Assembly (NCBI GenBank): GCA_030639955.1
Contig: DAOWKH010000019.1
Location: 1-5,024 of the forward strand
Length of the DNA stretch: 5,024 nucleotides
Reading direction: 5' to 3'
Origin: Candidatus Omnitrophota bacterium
Lineage (GTDB): Bacteria > Omnitrophota > 4484-213
Notes under the pieces: generated by a model
The model's database searches: none
Told to the model about the DNA's origin: nothing
What the model saw: the letters and a program-made list of their open reading frames with translations, nothing else
Shown: positions 1-4,759 of the stretch, piece after piece
Layout: every line of letters starts with the position of its first letter
Numbering within the stretch: position 1 is the first letter of the stretch
Position numbers and translations under genes: made by a program

Positions 1-935
1 GAGACATCTTTTTCTGCGGCGATAAGCACCATCCCAATTCCCATATTAAATACGCTAAACATCTCCTTTTCGCTGACTCCTCTGTTTTGAATTTCCTTAA
101 ATATAGAGGGAATTTGCCAAGAATCTTTTTCTATCTTTATCGATAGCCCTTTGGGCAAAATTCTTTGGATGTTATTAAACCCTCCCCCAGTAATATGAGC
201 AATGCCTTTCACCGCTAACCGCAACAATGAGAGCACAGGTTTGACATAGATGCGCGTGGGTTTGAGAAATTCATTAGCGTTTTGTTTAATCTCTTTCTGG
301 CTAAAAATCTTACGCACCAAGGAAAAACCGTTTGAATGTAAACCAGCAGAAGCGAGACCAATGAGCTTATCGCCGGCTTTTATTTTTGAACCATCGATTA
401 TTTTCTTCTTTTCTACTATTCCTACGCAAAACCCGGCTAAATCGTATTCCCCTCTCTTATATATATCGGGCATCTCGGCGGTCTCTCCGCCGATTAAAGC
501 ACAACCCGCTTGTTCGCAGCCCTTAACTATTCCCTTTACAATCTCCTTTCCTTGTTTTAAATCTAATTTTCCCGTAGAAAGATAATCCAGAAAAAACAGC
601 GGCTCAGCCCCCGAACAGAGTATATCGTTGACACACATCGCCACTAAATCAATGCCGATGGTATTGTGTTTTCTGAGCGAAAAAGCGAGCTTTAGCTTTG
701 TACCTACGCCATCAGTAGAAGAGACAAGAATCGGCTGCTTAATTTGCCTGCCTAACGGCAAGGCAGGCCTGACGGCAGTCAGGTATTTCTCAGGCAGAAA
801 AAACAAGGCGCTAAACCCGCCAATACCTTGCAATACACCCTTTTTTCTTGCTGTATTTATTTTTTTAATTGCCTTTACAAATTCCTCTCCCTTTTTTATA
901 TCCACTCCTGCCTTTTTATAGGTTATCCTCTTCAT
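1..935 (-). CDS. purM: Phosphoribosylformylglycinamidine cyclo-ligase (AIR synthetase), 3' end cut by window
   Basis: PurM closes the imidazole ring: FGAM plus ATP gives AIR, the fifth step of de novo purine synthesis, in the cytosol. I translated 311 complete codons from the ATG at 935; roughly the last 45 residues lie outside the window. Family motifs in order: AGVDI (9-13), the glycine-rich STDGVGTK (73-80), GIDLVAMCVNDI (94-105), GAEPLFFLDY (109-118), GGETAEMP (149-156), GLHSNGFSLVR (198-208), PTRIYVKPVL (226-235), TGGGF (249-253) and FNMGIGM (296-302). All are well conserved, so the enzyme should be active. The start is fixed by the N-terminal motif and by the ATGA overlap with the upstream gene's stop; only a weak purine-rich site (AAAGAGAG, 4 bases away) precedes it, so translation is probably coupled. 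Oddity: residues 52-65 (LTAVRPALPLGRQI) are extra compared with remembered E. coli and B. subtilis PurM and are encoded by a palindromic repeat. Confidence 0.98.
   Translation of the reverse strand, partial: MKRITYKKAGVDIKKGEEFVKAIKKINTARKKGVLQGIGGFSALFFLPEKYLTAVRPALPLGRQIKQPILVSSTDGVGTKLKLAFSLRKHNTIGIDLVAMCVNDILCSGAEPLFFLDYLSTGKLDLKQGKEIVKGIVKGCEQAGCALIGGETAEMPDIYKRGEYDLAGFCVGIVEKKKIIDGSKIKAGDKLIGLASAGLHSNGFSLVRKIFSQKEIKQNANEFLKPTRIYVKPVLSLLRLAVKGIAHITGGGFNNIQRILPKGLSIKIEKDSWQIPSIFKEIQNRGVSEKEMFSVFNMGIGMVLIAAEKDV
746..783. repeat. Double-hairpin GGCAGG palindromic element inserted in frame in purM
   Basis: Two adjacent inverted repeats sit within the purM reading frame. The first has 8-base arms GCCTGCCT / AGGCAGGC (746-753 and 761-768) around a 7-base loop. 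The second has 6-base arms CCTGAC / GTCAGG (768-773 and 778-783) around GGCA. They almost exactly fill the 42-base segment 741-782, which codes for the 14 residues absent from typical PurM. On the minus strand this element contains TGCCGTTAGGCAGG, matching TGCCGATAGGCAGG upstream of purB at 13 of 14 positions, so the two are probably members of one dispersed family. Confidence 0.85.
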
Positions 936-1465
936 CTATCTCTCTTTCTAAATTTCTCCAATATCCTCTTGATATCTCCGGAAGCGGATTTGAGCATTAA
1001 GCTTCCCGTATAAATAATCACTGAAAACTGCCAGCAATCCTCAGGACCCAAAATCAGTCCTGTCTGCACATCCTCTTTGCGTTCCAAACCCAAGCTAAAT
1101 TTCTTACTTGCCTTCTCCAAGCCCCCTTCCTGAATCCCTAAAGAACTAATTTCATTAGTGTATTTTAAGGAAGGGAAGGAAAGCCCGCGCAAGAGTAAAA
1201 ATGTTCTAATCCTTTCTTCATTGGTTTCAAAATCCTTCTGAAAATCAAAGCCTTCAAATTGAGGATAATGCGGCGGCAAAACAAGCAAAGGTTTATCTAC
1301 AATTATCTTGCCCTTGCGTACTATTGTATCGCCTACATTTACGGCTGATTCTCCTAAAAATATATAAGGCAGATCCGTAGGTTCAAAGGTCAGCAGTTCG
1401 CGCAAACGACCCCTTAGAATCTCTGTCTTGTTAAGCGCCTTTTCCCATTTCGCTTCAATATCCAC
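932..1465 (-). CDS. Unrecognised conserved-looking small protein, between purB and purM
   Basis: I do not recognise this 177-residue protein. The start chosen is the GTG at 1465, because AAGGAGG (1477-1471) lies 5 bases upstream; the reading frame stays open to a TTG at 1519, but that would place 18 residues over repeat sequence with no ribosome site. The protein begins MDIEAKWEKALNKTE and is soluble-looking and charged, with no signal peptide or membrane segment. A hydrophobic, probably beta-strand core around 33-66 includes GESAVNVGDTIVRKG (38-52) and DKPLLVLPP (57-65). A central segment (78-125) is acidic and basic, and the C-terminal part contains GLILGPEDCWQ (136-146), the single Cys (144), then a likely amphipathic helix ending KRILEKFRKRDR. 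Its stop TGA overlaps the purM ATG, so it is translationally coupled to purM. Position suggests a function linked to purine synthesis or simple co-transcription; no catalytic motif is evident. Confidence 0.8.
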   Translation of the reverse strand: MDIEAKWEKALNKTEILRGRLRELLTFEPTDLPYIFLGESAVNVGDTIVRKGKIIVDKPLLVLPPHYPQFEGFDFQKDFETNEERIRTFLLLRGLSFPSLKYTNEISSLGIQEGGLEKASKKFSLGLERKEDVQTGLILGPEDCWQFSVIIYTGSLMLKSASGDIKRILEKFRKRDR

Positions 1466-1470
1466 ACCCT

Positions 1471-1477
1471 CCTCCTT
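1471..1477 (-). promoter_or_regulatory. Strong ribosome binding site deciding a GTG start
   Basis: AAGGAGG, fully complementary to the anti-Shine-Dalgarno, is followed after AGGGT by GTG at 1465. This decides the start of the unrecognised gene in favour of GTG over the in-frame TTG at 1519. Its first five bases also belong to a dispersed short repeat (1473-1489). Confidence 0.8.
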
Positions 1478-1489
1478 CACTGCGTTCAG
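1473..1489 (-). repeat. Short dispersed repeat CTGARCGCAGYGAAGGA, solo copy
   Basis: The minus strand reads CTGAACGCAGTGAAGGA. The two flanks of the nested element upstream of purB (2884-2893 and 2914-2924), when joined, give CTGAGCGCAGCGAAGGA, identical at 15 of 17 positions. The 3' end of this copy (AAGGA) forms part of the ribosome site of the downstream gene. Two copies are thin evidence for a family, so confidence is moderate. Confidence 0.5.
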
Positions 1490-1512
1490 TCGTCGGAATG
1501 TAAATTTTAAAA

Positions 1513-1568
1513 TTATCAATTAGCAATTTAAATTTGCATTGCTAATTTTGCATTTTGCAATTTGCATT
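1513..1568. repeat. Heptamer tandem array (AATGCAA type) in the purB to orphan-gene spacer
   Basis: Read on the minus strand, eight consecutive 7-base units start at 1568: AATGCAA, ATTGCAA, AATGCAA, AATTAGC, AATGCAA, ATTTAAA, TTGCTAA, TTGATAA. The first units are near-perfect and later ones drift. Within the array, arms AATTAGCAAT (1518-1527) and ATTGCTAATT (1538-1547) form a perfect 10-base inverted repeat around a 10-base loop. There is no GC-rich stem with a following T-run, so it is not a standard terminator, and no convincing -35/-10 pair was seen. The array occupies most of the 110-base intergenic gap. Confidence 0.8.
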
Positions 1569-1575
1569 GAGATTT

Positions 1576-2868
1576 TTATATTCCCAATCTCTCAAGCACC
1601 TTGTTTATCTTTTCCAAATAATAACCAACCTCAAAACAGCTCTCTATCTCTTTAATAGTCAGATAATTTGATAACTCTCTATTTTGCAAAAGCAATTCTC
1701 TGAAATCCTTCCCTTCTCTCTCCGAAATCAGGGCATCCTTTTGAATTATCTTATAGGCATCCTCGCGGTTCAATCCTTTTTTAATTAATTCCAATAATAG
1801 CCGCTGAGAAAAAATTATTCCTTTACTTTTCTCTAAATTTTCTTGCATCCGCTGAGGGTTCACAGTTAAATCTTTAAAAATGAATACCGCCTCCTGAGTT
1901 AGGTAATTTAATAGTATAGTGCTATCGGCTAAGATAATTCGTTCTGCCGAGGAATGCGAGATATCCCGCTCCTGCCATAAGGGGATATTTTCCAAAGACA
2001 CCAGGGCATTTCCCCGCAAGACCCTTGCCAAACCGCAGATTCTTTCGCAAAGCACCGGATTCTTCTTATGCGGCATTGCCGAAGAACCCTTTTGTTTCTT
2101 TAAAAATGGTTCCTCTACTTCTCCAATTTCTGTCCTCTGTAACCCTCGAACCTCGAGGGCAAATTTTTCCAGAGAACTGCCGGCAATGGCTAATGTAGTC
2201 ATAAACTGGGCGTGGCGGTCGCGCTGGAGGATTTGCGAAGAAATGGGGGCAGGTTTTAAACCCAATTTTTCACAGACATATTTTTCAATATGGGGGTCAA
2301 GATGGGCATAGGTGCCTACTGCCCCGGAAATCTTTCCATAACTGATAATCTGTTTCGCTTCTTTTAGCCGCTTCAGATTTCTCTCGGCCTCCTGCCAGAA
2401 AAGGGCTAATTTAAAACCAAAGGTAATCGGTTCAGCGTGCATCCCGTGAGTTCGTCCGACCATCAACGCTCTTTTATATCTCTGCGCACCTTGTTTCAAG
2501 ACCTCGGCAAGCTCTTCCCAATCTTTGATTAAAATATCTGCTGCCTCTTTTAAAATCAATCCCAAAGAAGTGTCCAAGATATCCGAAGAGGTTAAACCAA
2601 AATGTAGATATCTGCTCGGCTCGCCAATATTCTCTCCCACATTTGTCAAAAAGGCAATTACATCGTGGCGCACCTCTTTCTCAATTTCATCAATGCGATT
2701 GATATCAAACCCTGCCTTTTCTTTTATCTCTTTTAATACTTCCTGAGAAATCTGTCCTAATTCTGCCTGAGCCTCGCAAACAAGAATTTCTATTTCCAAC
2801 CATTTCTGAAATCTGCTTTCTCGGCTCCAAATCTTCTGCATCTGCGGTAAAGAATAGCGTTTTATCAT
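1576..2868 (-). CDS. purB: Adenylosuccinate lyase
   Basis: PurB performs two beta-eliminations that release fumarate: SAICAR to AICAR in IMP synthesis, and adenylosuccinate to AMP. It is a homotetramer of the fumarase/aspartase superfamily in which three subunits form each active site. The 430-residue product matches the usual length of the B. subtilis-type enzyme. Visible features: N-terminal MIKRYSLPQMQKIWS; His68 in EVRHDV; HFGLTSSD (89-96); the catalytic His141 in GRTHGMHAEP (138-147); the superfamily signature GSSAMPHKKNP (261-271), whose flexible serine loop supplies the catalytic base; and a helical C-terminal domain including LWQERDISHSSAER (297-310). No key residue is missing. The start at 2868 is chosen because AGAGGTG lies 5 bases upstream and the family N-terminus begins here; the frame stays open to 2961, but that extension would be translated from palindromic repeats and the tRNA-Glu 3' end. 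The TAA stop is followed by the heptamer array. Confidence 0.99.
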   Translation of the reverse strand: MIKRYSLPQMQKIWSRESRFQKWLEIEILVCEAQAELGQISQEVLKEIKEKAGFDINRIDEIEKEVRHDVIAFLTNVGENIGEPSRYLHFGLTSSDILDTSLGLILKEAADILIKDWEELAEVLKQGAQRYKRALMVGRTHGMHAEPITFGFKLALFWQEAERNLKRLKEAKQIISYGKISGAVGTYAHLDPHIEKYVCEKLGLKPAPISSQILQRDRHAQFMTTLAIAGSSLEKFALEVRGLQRTEIGEVEEPFLKKQKGSSAMPHKKNPVLCERICGLARVLRGNALVSLENIPLWQERDISHSSAERIILADSTILLNYLTQEAVFIFKDLTVNPQRMQENLEKSKGIIFSQRLLLELIKKGLNREDAYKIIQKDALISEREGKDFRELLLQNRELSNYLTIKEIESCFEVGYYLEKINKVLERLGI

Positions 2869-2873
2869 TTTTG

Positions 2874-2880
2874 CACCTCT
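2874..2880 (-). promoter_or_regulatory. purB ribosome binding site
   Basis: AGAGGTG followed by CAAAA and ATG. It decides the purB start at 2868 over the longer open frame that begins inside the tRNA-Glu gene. It lies directly after the nested palindromic element, so folding of that element in the mRNA could affect ribosome access (inference). Confidence 0.75.
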
Positions 2881-2883
2881 AAG

Positions 2884-2924
2884 GTCCTTCGCTTCCTGCC
2901 TATCGGCAGGCAAGCGCTCAGGAC
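2884..2924. repeat. Nested palindromic repeat: GGCAGG hairpin inside a TGAGCG/GAAGGA element
   Basis: On the minus strand the outer element is GTCCTGAGCGC (2924-2914) and AGCGAAGGAC (2893-2884), whose ends GTCCT / AGGAC are complementary. It is interrupted by 20 bases (2913-2894) carrying the inverted repeat CCTGCC-GATA-GGCAGG (2910-2895). Together they can fold into one long imperfect hairpin: 5 bp at the base, a CGCTT / AAGCG segment, a single bulge, then 6 bp closed by GATA. Removing the inner 20 bases restores a continuous element resembling the solo copy at 1473-1489. No T-run follows, so this is not a canonical terminator. Confidence 0.75.
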
Positions 2925-2951
2925 AAAAATTTTTACTTGTAAAAATTTTTG
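2924..2951. repeat. Perfect A/T-rich inverted repeat at the tRNA-Glu 3' end
   Basis: Arms CAAAAATTTTTAC (2924-2936) and GTAAAAATTTTTG (2939-2951) are perfect 13-base complements separated by two bases. It overlaps the last bases of the encoded CCA of tRNA-Glu and shares one base with the neighbouring nested element. Each arm is itself largely palindromic (AAAAATTTTT). It could act as a transcript hairpin bounding the tRNA or as a site for 3' trimming; it lacks the GC stem and terminal T-run of an intrinsic terminator. Confidence 0.85.
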
Positions 2952-3025
2952 GTAGCCCCACGGGGAGTCGAACCCCGGCCTTTAGCCTGAGAAGCTAATG
3001 TCCTAGGCCACTAGACGATGGGGCC
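2950..3025 (-). tRNA. tRNA-Glu (anticodon CUC)
   Basis: The 76-base gene folds as a cloverleaf: acceptor GGCCCCA / TGGGGCT (with one terminal G-U pair), anticodon stem TTAGC / GCTAA around loop TTCTCAG giving anticodon CTC, and T-arm CGGGG-TTCGACT-CCCCG. Discriminator A and an encoded CCA follow (2952-2950). It reads GAG codons. The CCA end overlaps the A/T-rich inverted repeat, and one base separates this gene from the tRNA-Leu upstream, so maturation must come from a shared precursor. Confidence 0.97.
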
Positions 3026-3026
3026 C

Positions 3027-3110
3027 TGGTGCCGGGAAGGGGACTTGAACCCCTACAGCTTGCGCCACAAGCCCCTCATGCTTGCGTGTCTACCATTCCA
3101 CCATCCCGGC
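3027..3110 (-). tRNA. tRNA-Leu (anticodon GAG)
   Basis: An 84-base class II tRNA. Acceptor GCCGGGA / TCCCGGC is perfect; the anticodon stem CAAGC / GCTTG encloses loop ATGAGGG, giving anticodon GAG, which reads CUC and CUU. An extended variable arm (TGGCGCAAGCTGT region) precedes the T-arm AGGGG-TTCAAGT-CCCCT. Discriminator A and encoded CCA (3029-3027) are present. It lies 5 bases after tRNA-Gln and 1 base before tRNA-Glu. Confidence 0.97.
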
Positions 3111-3115
3111 AATCT

Positions 3116-3190
3116 TGGCTGGGGAGAGAGGGGTCGAACCTCTGTTTCATGATCCAGAATCATGCGTGACTACCACTGCACCACTCCCCA
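3116..3190 (-). tRNA. tRNA-Gln (anticodon CUG)
   Basis: A 75-base cloverleaf with acceptor TGGGGAG / CTCCCCA, anticodon stem CATGA / TCATG around TTCTGGA giving anticodon CTG, and T-arm AGAGG-TTCGACC-CCTCT. Discriminator G and an encoded CCA (3118-3116) follow. It reads CAG. Its first base directly follows the purH TGA stop with no spacer, so 5' maturation would cut exactly behind the purH coding sequence. Confidence 0.97.
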
Positions 3191-4759
3191 TCAGTGCCTA
3201 AAGTGCCTAACCCCTGTAAACAGCATCACTATCTTTGTCTTATCTGCGGCGGCAATTACTTCTTTATCGCGAATAGAACCGCCGGGCTGGATAATTGCTT
3301 TAATCCCTTTCTTAGCCGCTAACTTAACACTATCAGCAAAAGGAAAAAAACCATCGCTGGCAAGCACAACTTGATTAGATTGCTTTCCTGCTTTCTTTAA
3401 AGCAATTTCTACTGCCTCTATTCGGCTGGTCTGCCCGCTGCCAATTCCTGTTGTAGAAAATCCCTGTTTGGTTTTCTTTGCGACTACTATCGCGTTTGAT
3501 TTTACATATTTAGCTATTTTCAAGGCGAACAAAAGCGTTTCCTTTTGCAAAGGGATTGGCTTTTTTTTACTCACCGCTTTCCATAAATCTACAGATTCTT
3601 CTTTTATATCCTCTTCCTGAACCAGCATTCCCCCTTTTATCTTTTTGAATTCTAAATTTAAATCCTTATCAGCAGAATAATCTATTTTCAAAAGGCGCAG
3701 ATTCCTTTTTTTCTCTAACAAAGTAAGCGCCTTTTTCGCATAATCAGGGGCAATAATACATTCCAAAAAACCGGCCTCGATTAAACCCTGAGCTGTTTTC
3801 TCATCCACTTTTTTATTAAACCCAACTATTCCTCCAAAGGCGGAGAGCTTATCACAGTTAAAAGCATTTTGAAAAGCAATATTTAATTCTTTATCAACTG
3901 CCGCTCCACAAGGAGTTTGATGTTTAATTACAACTGCCGCGGGTTTATTAAATTGGTTAACAATCTTACAAGCTAAATCCGCATCAGCAAGATTATTAAA
4001 TGAAATCTCCTTTCCGTGTATTTGCTCAATCTCTGTAGACTGTAAACTGTAAACTGCTGACTGTTGACTGTATATTCCTCCCTTCTGATGCGGGTTCTCG
4101 CCGTATCGCAAGTCCTTGATTTTGGACAATTGTAGATTCAAATTCTGGGGAAGTTTATCTTTTGGAGACGGGTGAAAATAATTTTCTAAAAACTCGTTAA
4201 TTACTCTATCATATTCACTGCTAACTTCGAATGCCTCAATCGCTAAATCCGTTAATGTCTTTTTTGACAAACGGCAATCATTATCCCTTAATTCCTCTAA
4301 AATCTGCTCATACTGTTGCGGCGAAGATAGGACAGCGACGCGCCCAAAATTCTTTGCCCCTGAACGCAGGAGCCCCACTCCACCAATATCAATGTTTTCT
4401 AAAATTTCGGCTAATTTCTTTTTCTTCTGCACCGCTTCGGCAAAGGGATAGAGATTTACTACCACCATACCCAAGGGCAAAATCTTGTTTTTCTTTAATT
4501 CTTTCTGATGTTTTTTATTATCTAAAGCAAGCAGACCGGCGTGAATTTTGGGATGGAGGGTTTTTACTCTGCCGCCAAGCATCTCGGGATAACGGGTATA
4601 ATCAGAAATAGAAATTGCCGGAATATTTTTACTCCGCAATAACTTACAGGTTCCGCCGCTAGCCAGAATCTCAATACCCAACTTTCTTAGTCCCCTGGCA
4701 AATTCTATTATCTCCTTTTTATCATAGACACTGACTATCGCTCTTTTGATTCTTGTCAT
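3191..4759 (-). CDS. purH: Bifunctional AICAR transformylase / IMP cyclohydrolase
   Basis: PurH carries out the last two steps to IMP: formyl transfer from 10-formyl-THF to AICAR, then ring closure. With the ATG at 4759 it has 522 residues, normal for the family; a GTG at 4762 would add one. Numbering from that GTG, the N-terminal cyclohydrolase domain (about 1-195) shows ASGGT (34-38), GGRVKTLHPKIHAG (63-76), VVNLYPF (101-107) and NIDIGG (123-128). The transformylase domain has LRYGENPHQ (218-226), the catalytic Lys-His pair in IKHQTPCG (279-286), DKLSAFGGIVG (304-314), KSNAIVVAK (421-429), GIGSGQTSRI (439-448), SDGFFPFAD (469-477) and the family C-terminus RHFRH. The LRSGAKN segment (132-138) is a slight variation on the more usual AAAKN. 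Residues 231-243 are encoded by a 7-bp tandem repeat. The start overlaps the hppA stop and has no clear ribosome site, so it is probably coupled to hppA translation. Confidence 0.99.
   Translation of the reverse strand: MTRIKRAIVSVYDKKEIIEFARGLRKLGIEILASGGTCKLLRSKNIPAISISDYTRYPEMLGGRVKTLHPKIHAGLLALDNKKHQKELKKNKILPLGMVVVNLYPFAEAVQKKKKLAEILENIDIGGVGLLRSGAKNFGRVAVLSSPQQYEQILEELRDNDCRLSKKTLTDLAIEAFEVSSEYDRVINEFLENYFHPSPKDKLPQNLNLQLSKIKDLRYGENPHQKGGIYSQQSAVYSLQSTEIEQIHGKEISFNNLADADLACKIVNQFNKPAAVVIKHQTPCGAAVDKELNIAFQNAFNCDKLSAFGGIVGFNKKVDEKTAQGLIEAGFLECIIAPDYAKKALTLLEKKRNLRLLKIDYSADKDLNLEFKKIKGGMLVQEEDIKEESVDLWKAVSKKKPIPLQKETLLFALKIAKYVKSNAIVVAKKTKQGFSTTGIGSGQTSRIEAVEIALKKAGKQSNQVVLASDGFFPFADSVKLAAKKGIKAIIQPGGSIRDKEVIAAADKTKIVMLFTGVRHFRH
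4033..4074. repeat. Six-unit heptamer tandem array inside purH
   Basis: On the plus strand six 7-base units run without gaps: CTGTAGA, CTGTAAA, CTGTAAA, CTGCTGA, CTGTTGA, CTGTATA. Forty-two bases equal 14 codons, so the frame is kept; on the coding strand they give the low-complexity peptide YSQQSAVYSLQST. It lies in the loop between GENPHQ and the conserved GKEISFNNLAD segment, which varies in sequence among PurH proteins; overall loop length is close to that of E. coli PurH. Confidence 0.85.

Noticed and set aside
250..1013. Plus-strand open frames opposite purM and the unrecognised gene's 3' end
   Set aside because: They are antisense to the strongly conserved PurM coding sequence and the downstream end of its neighbour, and their translations show no family motif.
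1466..1519. TTG start for the unrecognised gene
   Set aside because: It has no ribosome site and lies within heptamer repeat sequence; the GTG at 1465 follows AAGGAGG at ideal spacing.
1513..1568. CRISPR array
   Set aside because: The units are 7 bases with no spacers, far from CRISPR repeat and spacer sizes, and no cas gene is present.
1466..1575. Promoter in the purB to orphan-gene gap
   Set aside because: The A/T-rich array offers many chance TATAAT-like hexamers but no spaced -35/-10 pair stands out above the repeat background.
1919..2746. Plus-strand open frames opposite purB
   Set aside because: They are shadows of PurB: the minus-strand protein has all adenylosuccinate lyase signatures across these positions.
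2884..2951. Intrinsic terminator between tRNA-Glu and purB
   Set aside because: One hairpin is A/T-only and the other is not followed by a T-run on the transcribed strand, so neither fits a Rho-independent terminator.
2869..2961. A 31-residue N-terminal extension of PurB
   Set aside because: It would be translated from the tRNA-Glu 3' end and two palindromic repeats, while the ATG at 2868 has a good ribosome site and gives the family-typical N-terminus and length.
2950..3190. Integration site of a mobile element at the tRNA cluster
   Set aside because: No integrase, no duplicated tRNA 3' end, and conserved purine genes continue on both sides.
3162..4611. Plus-strand open frames opposite tRNA-Gln and purH
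   Set aside because: They are antisense to a full-length PurH or run through a tRNA gene, with no recognisable protein features.
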